DNA of 64,000 nucleotides, from assembly GCA_034008185.1 (NCBI GenBank), contig CM067084.1:58418599-58482598 (forward strand), in the 5' to 3' direction. Both the position numbers and the translations under genes were made by a program. Positions 1 to 13,830 of the stretch are shown piece by piece (the stretch's first letter is position 1; every line of letters starts with the position of its first letter). This DNA comes from Gorsachius magnificus. Taxonomy: Eukaryota; Chordata; Aves; Pelecaniformes; Ardeidae. The notes under the pieces are model-generated. The model worked only from the letters and a program-made list of their open reading frames with translations, had not been told where the DNA came from and did not search any database.

Positions 1-2839
1 CTGCATTCAGAAATGAGGAGAAGAAAGCCATGCTAGTATTCATATGGCTTCCTGGGAGTGCCTTGTGTCCTTTGGCTCTCCTGCAGTAGCAAAGATAACT
101 GGAAGATTGGTTTTCTGGCTCTGTTTTTTTGAAGGGAAATGCAGTGGGATATATGTTTTTGCCTGCTTGTAACCTGGATGTTGAAGGAGAAAAGGGTAAG
201 TAGGAGCTCCCTTTTCTGGGAGCTAGGAAAGAAAAAGAGGCAGACAAAAGTTCCTAGGAAGGGGCTGTGGGTTTATTATTGAGAAAAGCTTTAGGAGGTA
301 GGGTTAGAAAAAAATAATTAAAAGGCTTGGGGGGATCCTGAAGGTATGGGCATATTTGTAGTGTTATAATAGGCTTCAGCATATTCTGATTTTTAGTCCT
401 GGGCATAGGAGAGGTACTTTATGAATGTTTCTGCCCCTCCATATAAGTTGAGGCTGAGAGAGAACACGTGACTCTGTTAAGAGAAGTTAGGGAGAAATGT
501 AATTAAGTGTGCAGCTACAGGACAAATAAAGCTGTAGCTTACCTATGATAAAGTAGGTATGATCTACTGGCTTGTGATGAGGAGTTTCCCATGGAAATAA
601 AAGAGGAAGGAGGACAGAGCAGAGGCTTATAAAGGAGTTCCTGGGGAAAGTTTTCATGATTTTGCACTTGAGGTGAGCTTGCTCCATAATGCCCATCTTC
701 TATATCAGTATTGCAAGGCTGTCCTGAAAAGGGAATATGCAAAGGCCTGTGTTCTGGGTTTTCTAAAGTGGTTTTTATAAGTAAAAAGGGTCATGCAACT
801 GCATATCTGATACCTTTATCAAGTGGCAGTACTAGAGGTACTGCTTCCATTCAGAAAGAGGAATCTCTGAAAAGTGTGCAATTTAGCCTGAGAAATATCT
901 GTGTTCTGGTGTGTGTGCATTTTTTTCCCCTTACAACAGCTGGAGCCCTAATACTGTAGTCATATTTGACAGGCTTTCCTGTGGAGATGCTTTTTGCTAA
1001 TGTGCATAGTAGCTGTCTTTAATGACTGGGAATATCTGTAAATTGTGGGGTATTGAACAATCTCGTCCTCTACATGCATACCATGTGCGCGTTGTTTTGC
1101 TGCTAGCATGGTGAGATGACCTTGGGTGTCACTACTCTTTCCTGCAAGAAGGGTTTGTGTGTAAGTGAATTTGGCTCTGTGATATGCTCACAGCCTCTCT
1201 GTGTGTGTCAGGAGAGAAAACAAATCCTTCAGCAGGAGGAGAAGGTGATGGGTAGGAAGATGTGCTTGGTTTTTAAGCCAGTCAATGGCCCCTGAGTCGT
1301 GCTGACCAGCTAATTATCCCCACCTGACTGCAGAATTGAAAACGATGTGTTCTTCTCTCTGCCTGTTCTCTCAATTCAGCATGTTTTACTCTGCATTCAA
1401 GTCTAGTTTTCCCCTGAAGGATGCATGGTAAACCCCTTTCTAGTGTGAGTGCTGTTCTTATCCTGTTTGCTCAGCCATACATCTGACTGGAGCTTATACC
1501 TGGGTTCTGGATGAGTGAGCAGAGCCAGTGATTTAAGTTTTGCAACAGGGAATTGAAGAATGACCTCTATTTTTGTAGAAGATGCCTCTCTGCGAGGTAA
1601 CTGTGAGGTTGGATGAAACAGTTGGTCAAAATCTGTGCAGAAAAACCTCTTCAAATTGCTTCTTGATGGAAGGAGAATTGGGGGCTTAGCAAAGCCTGAA
1701 AGTTGTCTATGTAAGTATAATAGAAATGCTAGGATGCATGGTAGCAGTTCTGAATTTCAGGAGTTGCAAGCAGAATTTCCAGCTCCAGCAAACCAATTTA
1801 AGCTGTCTATGAATGCCCAACCCTTTCCCATGCCTCTTCTATATCTGCAAAATAGCTTTGTGTGGCTTACAGGTGTTGGAGCTGAGCAGTACTTGGCTTT
1901 CTTGCTGTAATGGCTTTCAGGTGTCTGACTAACAGGATGTGTAATGTTATAAAGTGCATTGAAGTTAGCCAGGTGCTGATGCAAAGAGGTGCTGTCCCCA
2001 AATGCTCTGGATGTCCTTGAGTGGAAGATGGACCGAATGATGTCCCAATGAGATGGGGAGAGATGTCACTGTTTAGCTATCACCCTGTCTGTAAGGGTTA
2101 GATTATGCTAAAGCTGCCTTGCGTTAAATTACATTTTGCTAAACTACCAGTAAAACAAATATTTACCTCAACCTTTGTGCATCTCTTTCCCTGCAGTTGC
2201 AAAGCACTCAAATGCCCCTTATGAAATGTATATGAACCCCCTTTTTAAAATAAGGGGTAAATCATACTCAGTACATCAGGGAATATAATGATCATGACCT
2301 TTAGTTTCTTATGTTAAGGTATCCAATTGTGATGCATATTGATATCAGTGGTAAAGAACTTCATGAATTTTCAGGGAAACTGTACACTTCTGAAAGGTAA
2401 TTAATATAAAAAGATGATAGGATATAGTGATTTCTTACCCCCACCCCCTCCCAAGATTTTTTCAGTTAAAAACACTTGTATGATTTTTAAACTTCAGGAC
2501 AAAGTTGAAAATGTTAGACCTGTCTGGAGACACCTGTTATAAAAGTATTTTTGTTAGGATTTTTTTTGGTTGGGGTAGATAAATGTATGTAGCTATCTTA
2601 TTTAGGATTTATTTATTAATAGGTGAAACGAAAACTCTCAAACTTGTATCTTGCTGTAGCTACTCCTGCGACTTACTGAACTTCCAAGGTATGTAACTGG
2701 ATAGGAACACTGCCTAGTTGTCTTCCTAGGTAGGATTTGTGCAAGGGGAAAATATTAGGCCTGACTTCCATTTAACCTGTTTCTGGGGAAGGATTTAGTA
2801 CCTTTGTGCACGCCCGCTGTATCTTTCCACTTCTTCCTG
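1..2839. other. Unique non-coding DNA
   Basis: No repeat family or exon is recognised here. Open frames are short, under about 95 codons, with no recognisable domain. A C-rich tract near 2438-2453 has three C-runs and is too short to be a convincing quadruplex. The block is probably intergenic or intronic. Confidence 0.5.
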
Positions 2840-3325
2840 TCCCCAGTTCAAGAAAGATGAGGAACTCCTAGAAAGAGTCCAGAGAGCAACTGGGATGATT
2901 AAGGGACTGGAGCATCTCCCCTATGAGGAAAGGCTGAGAGAGTTGGGCTTGTTCAGCCTGAAGAAGAGAAGACTGAAAGGGGACCTCATCAACACATACA
3001 AATATCTTAAGGATGTAAGTCAAGAGGATGGAACCAGACTCTTTGCAGTGGTGTCCAGTGACAGGACAAGGGGCAATGGGTACAAACTGAAACAGAAGAG
3101 GTTTCAGTTGAATATGAGGCAAAACTTCTTTACTCTGAGGGTGACAGAGCACTGGAACAGGCTGCCCAGGGGGGCTGTGGAGTCTCCTTCTCTGGAGATA
3201 TTCAAAGCCCGCCTGGATGAAGTCCTGTGTAACGTGTTCTAGGAGAACCTGCTTTAGCAGGGGGGTTGGACTAGATGATCTCCCAAGGTCCCTTCCAACC
3301 CTTGCAGCTCTGTGATTTCGGAATG
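2840..3325 (+). mobile_element. CR1 LINE, 5'-truncated 3' fragment
   Basis: This is the 3' end of a CR1 retrotransposon in sense orientation. It carries the last ~131 codons of the ORF2 pol frame, then a short 3' UTR with the typical 'ggttggactagatgatctcc' type block and 'ccttccaaccc'. It stops near 'ctctgtgattt', a decayed form of the CR1 terminal octamer. The 5' truncation lies deep in the region after the reverse transcriptase domain, which is usual for CR1. It is closely related to the copy at 46576-46967 on the other strand: both frames end in EVLCNVF and share the [12 protein letters not shown] block. Confidence 0.93.
2849..3242 (+). pseudogene. CR1 ORF2 C-terminal remnant
   Basis: The frame is open from TTC at 2849 to TAG at 3240-3242. 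Conserved CR1 C-terminal blocks are present: a [13 protein letters not shown] block, a [11 protein letters not shown] block, an HWNRLPRG block and a final [12 protein letters not shown] block. The catalytic reverse transcriptase motifs ([13 protein letters not shown]) and the endonuclease lie upstream in full elements and are absent here, so no enzyme can be made. There is no internal stop, which suggests moderate age. The 'cttcttcctgtccccag' just upstream resembles a splice acceptor, but its CCCCAG end matches the CR1 codons that precede this point in longer copies. Confidence 0.9.
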
Positions 3326-5086
3326 CTTTTAATGCAGTGTGGATTATCTGAAATAAAAATTGTGTGAAGACTCAACTTTAATCAGGCAGGATCCCAAGAT
3401 CTAAATTGAACTCTGCAGTTATGTACAACATGAAAGAGAAATGGCCTTCATATGGTCAGTTTGTGTAGTTCTTCCTAAACTGACACAAATTTGAGTAAAA
3501 CTAAAAAGTCTTCCATAGCTACATGTCTCATTATTCTTAGGAAATGCCTTATTTAGTACCTTGAGTTGATAATTATGGATCTTATCTGTGATGTCAGTTG
3601 ATGAAGAAGTCACATTAGACTTGAACAGGCAGGTTATGTTGTCTTTGCAGGATGCTTGAAGTGTTCTGGGGTAGAAGTCACAAATGAGTATAATCTTGAT
3701 TTCTGTCATGTGAATGCTCTAATGCCCATTGACTGGTATAAACTAGGAGTACAAAAATAATTGGCTTATCCCAAAACAAAAAATCACGTTATCTGGAACG
3801 GTGTGTGAAAAAGACTTGTGTTACACTTGGGGGAATATTCATTAGACTGTGAGCACATTGATAGTGTTTTTTGGAACACTCAGACTGAAACTGCATCTAA
3901 ATTTTGATGCAAAGATGTATGGCATAGAGAAGCCTTTTTAATCCTGGGAACTGACATGCTATGGAGGCTGTGTTGTGTTGGTTATGCAGTGATGAATCTC
4001 TATCAGTTTTAAGGTTTTCCCCAAGTGCTTAGAACAAGAATATTTCAAAGCATTCCTGAGGCCTACTAATGAAGAAAATTGAAATGGGTCACAGTGATGT
4101 TGACCTTTGAAGAAAACTCAAACTTGGTTTGAAGAGGAGCCTTAAGGCTTTTTTTCCAGCCTGTCAAACTTGACCTTTTTTCATAGTCTGTCTTGTTTTG
4201 GTCACAGATTTTTCACGTATCTACATATTCATGTCAAACAAATGCTCCCCATGTCAATTACTGAGTCAGGTATTCAGAACAGAATAGCAAACACTTTTTG
4301 GTAGCTGGCAAGCATTTTGCACAAGATGCAATCACCTAATACAGAGTAAAATCTCATTTTAGCATAACGCCTGTTGGGTATCATATAAATGCTAAGTAAT
4401 GTACATGTTGGGATAAGTAGTTTTAAAAATAGCTTCAGGAGTGTAAGAAGCAGTTTTAACTTTTATTCTTGCTATGGGCCTAAGCTATGAAAGTTTGCTT
4501 TATTTCTGTCTCTGTAAGGCTGCTTTTACAGAGCCAGATGGTAGCCTATGAAATGTGGTGTAGCTAGGGAGAAAATAGGCCCTCATCACAAGCAGCTAGT
4601 CATGAAAATTTAAGGGCTGTATTAGTCTTGATATAAATGTGCAAATAAATTTGGAGTAACCATAGTGCTGATGGGTATAATTGTGCTGGCTCCAATATGC
4701 TACCTGGTTTGCTAAACAGTGAATTAGCTAAGGGTGAAGCTACTCCTGTCTTCAGAAAGATGATTTTGTGCTGGCTGGAGTAAAGCTGGTGCACTTGCAC
4801 TTTTAGCAATTAAAATCTTGACTTTATGCACCTGGTGGTGAGCCAAGTTCAGTGGTAGAAATTTACTAGTTTTGAATAGTTTTGCTTGTGGTGTTAGAAT
4901 TTTAGCTGGTAAGAAAACACTTCTGGGTGGATAAATGGACGTTTATTGCATATGCAAGCACTTTGATATTTAAGTTGAGTGAAATTAATGTGTCGCACAC
5001 AGTGGACTCAAACAGCAATAATCTGTAGCTTATGTTCGATTTCTGCTTAGATTTTTATGGTAAACTGTTGAAAGAGGTTTGCAAGA

Positions 5087-5119
5087 ATGTAACATGCACT
5101 TTGGATGTAACATGCACTT
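5087..5119. repeat. Two-copy 18-bp tandem duplication
   Basis: The string atgtaacatgcactt occurs at 5087-5101 and again at 5105-5119 with an 18-bp period. It is a small local duplication with no evident function. Confidence 0.85.
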
Positions 5120-8100
5120 GCTGTGACTTAGTGCTGTGTCCTGTGCTGCAAATACAGAGTTTGTACCAAGAGATGTGTTTTGTGTCATTGGTAAAGGAAA
5201 ATGGAATTGTGAATTCTTTAGACTGGTTACTGGGGTGTGCTCTTTCCTGATGGTTCTAGCTGAATTGCCTTCCAACATAATTAAATATTCTTTTTATCTT
5301 TTTGTAAAGAGGTAGTCTATGGAAGTCCTCTGAGAAGTGGAACTGCATAAGCCTCAGCTTGTCTGCCAAACTGGTATCTGGGGGAGAAGAGTGAGCAGAG
5401 AATTAGATTTTTACCTTGCTGCTGACTTTCCTGAAACCTGGAGGGACTTAAGTTTTCTGAGACAGCTCTCCTTTGTCAAACTGAAATTGGTTGGGGTTTT
5501 AAAGCCTACCTCTTCTATTTTCTAAGCACTTGCAACAGATGTTGAGAGTAAAATTGTGTTGTTTTAGTCTTTCTTCCTCTTGGGAGACGTGCTGGTTTTA
5601 GTCAAGGATGCATTATGCATGAAATAACCAGACTCATGCTATACATGATAGTCTGCTAACTATAGAGGGAGCAGATCCTGACCTGTAAAGCCATGCACCT
5701 AAAGCTGCTTGTATCTGTGCCAGGGAATCAGAATCTCAGCAGCTGATGCTGCTGTCTGACAGGTATGTAGATGGGTTACTAGAAGATTAATAGAGAATAC
5801 TCCTTGTCTATAAGGAAACATGATCTTAAATGAGATAGCTTTTGAGCTGAAGGGTGACTGTATTCGATTCACTTCTAGGATTAAGATTGAAGACAGGTGA
5901 GTACCAAAGCTTGTATGGTTTGTCAGTTGTGAACTGACACCTGTCTATGAGAAATGAATAGGAAACTAGAACAGACTTGACAGAACGGGTCTTGTCTGCA
6001 CAGGGCCTGAAAATAAACCAAGGGAGTTGTCTGTAGGTGGGATTTCAGAGGTCTTAGAACCTTGTAAGTTTATTTTGTTAATCTAAAATGGAACTGAACT
6101 AGTAGTCCTATCTGACCTTGCATGGATTAGTTTGTAAGGATGTGGACTCATGGTCCTGGCTGGCTGGAACCGCAATGGGGATGCGTCATGAGGTACATCA
6201 GGGGTGGAAGGTCAGTAACAGCCCAGTTCTGCCACAACACAACTTTGGCAAGCTAACTTGTGCTACCTGAGCAGGCCTTGGAAGCCATGCTAGTTCAAAG
6301 TGATCTGCCATACTGATTGTAGGTTATTAATTCAGGGTATACCTGTATTGTTTTGTCTGCATCTGTCTGAGAAGCGATGTGTGTCTTGCATGTGGCTTAT
6401 GTGCGTATCAAGTGCAAGCTTAATATATTGTGGCCTACAGAGCTGAGGAGGAAGGAAATAAACAAAGGAGAAACTGGTGCTTTACATACTTTGGGAAGGA
6501 GCACATTTGGACCAGGATATCCTATTTTGATATCAATTTGGTATCAATTAAGAGGTCACTCACGTGGAATTGTTTGTGGATAAGTTGGTCCATGAACAAG
6601 GTATAAGGAGGCACGCTATGCATGGATGTAGTCATACAAAGAACTTCATAGCTGTGGAAATAAATACGGATTCTGTGAAAACAGATGTGCTTGATATCAA
6701 AAAGGTCATGTGCTTATTTAACTGATGGTATGAAAATCAATAAATTGAACAAGAAAGCATATTAATCCAGAAATCTTAACTCTGGAGATCAGGAGGAATA
6801 AAAGTAATCAAGCTCTGTTGCATAAATCATCATTTCACTGACTTATTTTTGTTCAAGAGTTAAGAAACCAGAAGAATTATTGGTGCATAGACCACCACAC
6901 TGGCTTTCCAAGAAGAAACAAGCTCTGTATAAAGACAATATAGCAGCAAATTTAAATGCAACTGCGCAAAAGGAGAGCTATATTAATCCTTTTTTGTTGG
7001 CAGTAAACACTTGTATAGACTGAAACTCTTGTTAAAAAAGTGCTAATTAGCATTTCGGTTCCTCTTCATGAAAAGCAATCACTTATCACTTCCAGTATAC
7101 TATAATTAAACTGGTGAGAAGTACTCATACTCTTATTTACAGTGAAATGTGTATTTTTGACTTGTATTTGTCCAACTGGCAGTTGCTGTATGACTATGGT
7201 CCAGCGTAGTCAGAAAGCTCTTTTTTTTTGAAATAAGAGTAAAACCCAATAGATGGGGTGAAAAGAGATGTTTAAGAGCAAACGATAATAATAGTGATCT
7301 GAGAGCTAATTAATGTAACAACTGAATTTGCAATATGTTTATAAGCAGATGAAGAATCAGTTGGCAGCTTAGTCTCTTGTCCCTGCCAATATACTACTAA
7401 AGTTACAGTAAAACTTCCATATTAGTCTTTCACCTTGCAATAAAAAATAACCTTGTAGGCATTAAATGAGGTGTGGAAAAATACAATATTTCTTCAACTG
7501 GTACTTTTTTTTATTATGGTACCATTTGAATGACATGCAAGTTTAGTAGTTAGGTTGTGTGAGGCAGCACTTGAATTCTGTATTTAAAGTGGCTTCTAAG
7601 TGACTTAATTGCTTCCTGATATTTTCTGCGGTTGTTGAAAGGATATAGAAATTAACAATTTAAACCAGTGAAGCCATTTCTGGAATAACTTCCGTGGCTA
7701 CTGAGTCAGACCCCAGGAAAGGGATTTAAAAAGCATTGGGATTGTTTTCCCTGTTGTTCCGTAAAATAAATCCTCCTTCTCATAGACCTGTGAAGAACTA
7801 TATCCATACTATACATATTTATGCTCATTTTGTCTCTTAAACTGGATCAAGGAATTAATTATTTTCTTACGGGATTTGTTGAAAATTTCAACCCAAGAAA
7901 CCATTTTTCCCAGATGATGTTATCTGCAGATGTGAGCATCTTCAAAACTGAATTTTGAAGAGAGCTGGCTGAAGATTTATCCCTACAAAAGAAAAGACTA
8001 TAATTCTGTAGTACTAGTGTATAAGGAATGCATGACTAGAGGCTGTGAGCCTGGTCCTTCATTTGTTTGCACCTGTGATTTAATTAGAAGTGAAAGTGGG

Positions 8101-9681
8101 TATTTGCCACTGTTGTCTTGATTTGGTAAGTTTGCAGTCTGTCTGCACAGGTGGCAGTGGTACATGTATTCATATAAAGTGATTTACACTGTGTGCAAGT
8201 AAATCTAACCCAAGACTTCTCATGACAATTCTGGAGTTTCTGTGGTCAAAACTGAATGACAACGTACCTCCACAACTACTGCCAAGTTCCTCTTAATAGC
8301 TAGAGTCTCCCTTCACTGTAGGTTTTCTGCTGTGGTGAATTTACTTAGTTCTGTGTCTGTACAGGACCTAACATGGTTTTAAGGAAGGAAGTAGCAATGA
8401 CTAGCTGCTTTAGAATGAGGCATTAGTTCTCTTTGCCTGTACTGTACCTGTGACATCATGCAAAATTTTTTCCAAGACTTATTTCTGACTAGGCTGTGAT
8501 GAGCTCATGGTCTAATTATAGATATGGTTAGCTCTTGTAACTTGATATCATTAGTATAACTGCAGCTGCTATTGTTATTTATGTAAATTGTCATTTTTGA
8601 AGAAGCTTCCTTGCCACTGGATACACTGCATTCTTGGGAGGTCATGGTCTTCACAAGAGCTAGAAGGCCATATAAGTATGTGTCTCTAGGGAAAAGCAAC
8701 AGAATTCTCAAAGGTGCTTCCAGATGGCCTAACTGCTTTTGCTTAGAGTAAATTAAGTAGTAAAAAAAAATCCAGTTAATTCAATGACAGTGGACTGGGC
8801 ATTTTTTTAAATGGTTGGAATATTCAGTAGGTCAACAGGAGTGTGCTGTAAAAGCCCTGAAGCAAATGACAGTAGAAGGAAGGATCAACAGTATGAAAAG
8901 TATAGCCAGGGAAATAATCAAATATTGGTCACTGCAATTTTTTAGTGGTATTCCTGAGACCTCAAAATGGGAATATCTTTTTACAGAAGGGCATTTGGTG
9001 CCTAGAAGCAGGCTGAGTTTGTAGAAAATGTAAATGGCAAAGTTCCCATTTGAATGCAGGTTTTAATGCACCCGTGATTAATAAAAAGTGGTGATGTGGT
9101 GGAAACTCTCCACTAGTATCAGGCAACAAGAACACCACCCTGCTTTTCAGAAATACATGAGCAAAATCCCAATGTCAAGGTTTTTTTAACCTAATGATAT
9201 CATGGCTGAGTTGTCTCAAAGGTAGTAGCAAATGCAGCTTGACATGGAGGCAGACAAAGGTACAAACCTTAGCTGGGTGAAAGTCAAGTAAGAAGCAAAT
9301 GGATACACAGAATTTTAGAAGCAATAAAAATTGAATTACCCAAAAGCAGTAGACTTGCCTCTTCCTATTAAGTTTTTTACTGTAGAAAATGCGTCACTGC
9401 TCTGCTTGAGTCAGGAATGTGAATTGCTTATAAGTTCAACTTTTAGCCTAGTGAAGGGGTATTATTGTAAGAGATGGTTTAAGCAGGAGAAAACTTGCCT
9501 GTTTTCAGTTGTCTTTCAGATATACTGCCTTAGTCTTCACAAATGCATGAGGAAAAATGGGGTGGGGGGAATATACAATCTGCCCTTTCTCTTGACTTGC
9601 TGTCTCCTGTATCTACAGAAGTTTTGGGGTTTTCACTTTTCTAATCTTTGTTTAAAAAACAAAGCCAAAAAAACATCATCA

Positions 9682-9705
9682 CCTCCCCTCCCCTCCCACC
9701 CCCCC
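9682..9705 (-). other. G-quadruplex-forming tract (minus strand)
   Basis: The plus strand reads CC T CCCC T CCCC T CCC A CCCCCCC. The minus strand therefore has four consecutive G-runs of at least three (7, 3, 4, 4) separated by single-base loops, which is a very favourable intramolecular quadruplex pattern. An A-run follows immediately on the plus strand (9706-9714). The pattern is seen directly; any function is unknown. Confidence 0.75.
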
Positions 9706-12060
9706 AAAAAAAAAGGGTGTAAAAATCCCTGAAATTCCTTGGAAGTTATTTTACCCTGGGTCCTAGCAAAAAGCAAGACAGGTGTGCAAGGTCATGTGTG
9801 AGGTAGCAGCTACTGGCCAGCTGTACCTCCTAGCTGGTGTGCAGGCGCTCAGGCGGTATGTGTGTAGGATTCAGTAACTGTAGTCTCTGCTGCCTCTTCC
9901 TTCTACCTGCCTCCCTTTCCTGTAGGGTCACTAAAACTAGAGGACCTCCAAAGTGGTTGGGATTATTGCCATAAGACTGGGAGAAAAGATCAGAAATCTG
10001 TTTGTTCATGCTGAATTAGGGGAGAGGAGGCCTAAGATTCATCCTTTGGACCTGTAGCTATCTTCTGTTTCTTCTGAATTTCTTTCTTGTTATGTATGTT
10101 CATAAGCTTTTTTCATCTGTATTGAATGAATTTTGCAGGGATATGCTTTGGTATGTTATTTCTTGATTTACTATGTTTAAAGAGGATAAAAGTATTGAAA
10201 CAGATTGGAAGAAGGTCCAAGTGCTCAGGACTCTAGGACTAGAACTCCTTGATAGACTGTTGGAAGCCATGCAGGCTGTGGGTCCTCTTAAAGCCCTTAC
10301 AACTGTTCTATCCTGAAGGTGAAAAGGCATTTTTCAGAAATGTTAGAGATGTGACATCAGCTTAACTGAAATACCAAAGGTGGCATCAATGGAGTGTTTA
10401 AAAACATTTGAATTGTAACCTGTCATTGACTGCATTGCAATAGACTTGCTGTGAGGTGACAAAGACACAGGTAACTGTAGTGAAGTTGATATCAAAACAG
10501 ATATTGCAGACTCATCATGAGGCACAGGTGGAAGACCAGTTTTAACTAATGACAGGCACCTGTATCTGAGAATCTAATTGGCATCCGAGCCTTTAAAGTG
10601 TGACTGGATTACAATTCTGGACTACATCCTGAATGTCAAAAGCTGATAAAAAAAAAATCTTGCTGCTCTTTCAGTTGGTTTTGTCTGGGATGTATCACAT
10701 AGGATAATGTTTTAAACATGATTTCATCATGTATTGTAACTGTAATAGAATACTTATTGATACATCTGGCATTTTCTTATTACTGATTTCCTAGCTGTTC
10801 AATTCCATGCATATGCAGGTGTGTGTACATATGCACGTAGCATTTTTACAACCCGGATTCTCTTTATTTTGTGCTTATTTCTGACTTCTCCTTGGGCCTA
10901 CTTCTAATAGTGTAATTATTCCCTTTAAATATAGTATTCCTTCTTAATACTGTTTTTCAAGGAAGTAAGAATTGGGCTCTGAGAACTACATTTTTCTGCA
11001 GTGGTAATTTTTTTGAAGTGGTTAATGCAAATATGCAAACTTAATAAAATCTGTCAATTTAGAAATTCCACTGACAGTTTATTATTGTCTTGATACTGAG
11101 AAAGTGACATGCATGTCCTTTCACAAATCCTTTTCCAGCCAGGGAAGGAACTGTAAAATAGGTCACAAAGTTTTATCAGAGAAGCTGCTTTACGGCTGTG
11201 GGGTGAAGTTTAGTGTTCTCACCTCAAGAGATACTAGGTAGTCATGAAACCTCTTTTATGGGTGCTCAGATTCTTATTAATACTGAATTAGAAAACTGTC
11301 TCAGAAGAAATATGGTGAGCAGTTTGTGTTAAAGAACGGAGATTTATCTGAGAAATAACTTAATCCACAATTTCAAGTTTGCTTAAACCAACAGCCTGTT
11401 TGGCTTGCATGTTTCTTGCTCTCTGCAGAGTTTTGTTCTTACAGTCAGTTGGGGGGGAAAAAAACCACCAACAAAATACAAACCCCACAACATGTTGGAT
11501 GAGTAACCTTTTTCTTTTGTTAATTACCTTTCTTAATATGCTACTGCCCTCAAAGAGTAGGCTTATCCAAAGTAATTTTTTTGAAATAAGATGCAGAACA
11601 AGGCGCTATAGTGGTTGCATTGCAAAGCAAGGAGACATCTCAGCAAAGTAGATGCTCTACTAACGAGGGAAAGAGACAGAGTTTACTGCAAGGGAAAAGG
11701 TGACATTTTGTTGCATGAATGCACTCCAGGGTTCCTGATGACATTTGCTGTTTTCCTGCCTGTCTCAATAACTTAAAAATCTGTCAGTGAGTAATGGTGC
11801 TGTATTTATTGACCCTATTTAGATTGCTAAATAAGTCACCTGAAGTTGAGGGAAATTCTTCAAGTTGATCAAAAGCAATGCAAGTCCAGTTCAAATGTAG
11901 GCATATATAGGTCTTGCCTCTGAGAGCGTCTGGGTTGATAGGCTAAGCTTCAAATTCCTTTCAGTTGGCAGTGATGGCAAAAACTTATCTATGCTTGCCA
12001 AGTAAGTAGCTGTTACTTCCTTGAGACCCAGTCTGTAGTCATTGCCTTTCACTATGTTGA

Positions 12061-12095
12061 TTTTTTTTTTTTTGGGGGGGGGCGGGGATGGGGGG
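12061..12095 (+). other. T13 run followed by G-quadruplex-like tract
   Basis: Thirteen T are followed by G9, C, G4, AT, G6. If the nine-G run supplies two tetrad runs, four G-runs with short loops are available. The abrupt T-to-G junction resembles an expanded homopolymer pair rather than a designed element. Confidence 0.65.
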
Positions 12096-13584
12096 TACAT
12101 GTGGTGTTTTTTTAAACCATTTAAATGCCCAGGACTTGCTGCTCTGATAGTCCTGCAATTTTAACAAAGAAACAGACCCTTGGTCAAAAGGAGACAGGGT
12201 AACAGTTAAGGTATTTGTGTAACTAACCTTGAATACTGGAATTCATTTCAGCCTCCTGTAAATTTGCATTCTTTGAGTGCTGCCATGTCAATTCCTCTTT
12301 GTGAGATTACAAGCTGGGACCAGAAGGCTCTTCTAGTATTCTTCATGTCACTTAAGAGATCTAAACTGGTGTAAACTAGAAGGCCTGAAGGAAAAAGTTA
12401 AACTAAAAATGTCACTCTGGCCTCTCTGAGCATGTTGCAGACTTTATGCTTTTGAATTGACATCAGCAGGCTTTCTTGTGAGAGGAAATGGGTACACAAG
12501 TGATACCGCGGTATTATTCTCATTCCCCAAGTCTTTTACCTTCCTGTCACTCTTCTTCATGCTATTACTAAGGTTTGAATTCCTGAAAATTTTAACTTTG
12601 CTGTTGGCAGCAAGGGTAATCTAGCCTCAAGAATGCTTGTGGAGAGAGGCTTTCAAGTTTTTAGCAGTTATAATTGCACAGTTTTCCCACTTTCTTCCTG
12701 AGCTCTGACATTCTGGATGGGCATGTTGGCATGCAAGATGCTCCCCATGTTAGAGCTACTCTGTAGTAGTAGAAGCTGACTTGAGAGAGAAAGGGGAGAG
12801 AGTGGATTTCTATGTTATTAACCCAGCATGGTTGACTTCTGTTTCATTTATGACTACCTTCATGAATGAGGACATTGATCCAAAGATTTCTGGATTGAAT
12901 GGATCCTGTTTTCAGTAGAATCAAGTTGTAAATGTAGGCCTAGTAAAGCTTAATTTAGAGATTCAGGAACATTAAATGATTTGAGTTATGCTGGCACTTC
13001 ACTGTAATCATTGAAATTCAGGATTTCTTCACATTCAGGAATTGAGTGTGTGTCTTTCGGAATCTGTTTGAGTTTAAAATGCTTTCTACAGGATACTGCA
13101 CTAATTGTGGTGGTTAGAGCAATCAAAGCTGAGGTTTGAAAGGAATTTATGACCACTGTTTCAAAGAGGCCAAAGAGTTTTTGAAGATGGTTTGTTGGAA
13201 AGCTGCTTTCAAATGCCACTTTGAGTGGCAAAGAAGTTGAAAGTTAGCTGCCCATACAAAAGGCTTTGCCTAAGCAAAGTAGCATGCACTTGACTAATTT
13301 TCCCCTAAGAGATGTACATTATGTCCAGTGCACTGAAACTACTGAGACTCGCACCATAAATGCCTTGGAGCTTGATGATTACTGTTAGCAGTAAACAACT
13401 GGTTGCAATAGTCAAAGGTAATCTTAATGGTTTGTGTGCTGTCTGAGACTAATGGGGTGGGACGAGGGAAATCTTGTACTTATGATTTTTACCAAGCCAG
13501 AAAGTAAAAACTAGAGTATATCTTATTGGAGTGTTTCATGTATATTAATCATAAGGTTTCTGCATCAAATTCTTGTTTCTTGTG

Positions 13585-13830
13585 AATTGTGGAATCATGG
13601 AAGATTTGTTAGAAGGGACCTGGGTAGGTCATCCAGTCCAAGCCTGTGCTCAGGGCAGGACTGTTGTCAATGTTGGGTCAGTTCACTTGTGGTTTCGTTT
13701 AGCCAAATCTTGAGAGCCTTCAGGGATGGAAATTCCATTACATTCCTGGGTAACCTTTTCCAATGCTGCAGTAATTTTAATCAGGAAGCTGTGTCTAATG
13801 TCCAGACTGGACCTTCAGAAGCTGACGACT
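13585..13830 (-). mobile_element. Decayed CR1 3' fragment
   Basis: Read on the minus strand this is an old CR1 tail. The plus strand shows the landmark order of a reversed CR1 end: 'ggaatcatggaag', 'agaagggacctgggtaggtcatccagtcca', then 'agccttcagggatgg' and 'ctgggtaaccttttccaatgctg'. It is more diverged than every other copy here and its pol frame is broken, so it is probably an ancient subfamily. Confidence 0.8.

Larger units (their letters stand above)
3326..13584. other. Unique non-coding DNA with small simple repeats
   Basis: About 10 kb without a recognised gene or interspersed repeat. Open frames are short and unstructured; the longest (133 codons from 9331, +) runs through a poly-C/poly-A tract and looks accidental. 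Items listed separately are an 18-bp tandem duplication at 5087-5119 and G-rich or C-rich tracts at 9682-9705 and 12074-12095. Confidence 0.5.

Noticed and set aside
2820..2848. Splice-acceptor-like tract before an open CR1 frame, suggesting exonisation
   Set aside because: The CCCCAG and the codons after it match the CR1 pol sequence itself, so the acceptor look is largely inherited from the element. No donor or upstream exon is visible.
9331..9732. 133-codon plus-strand open frame
   Set aside because: Its end runs through the C-rich and A-rich low-complexity tract, and no protein family is recognisable.
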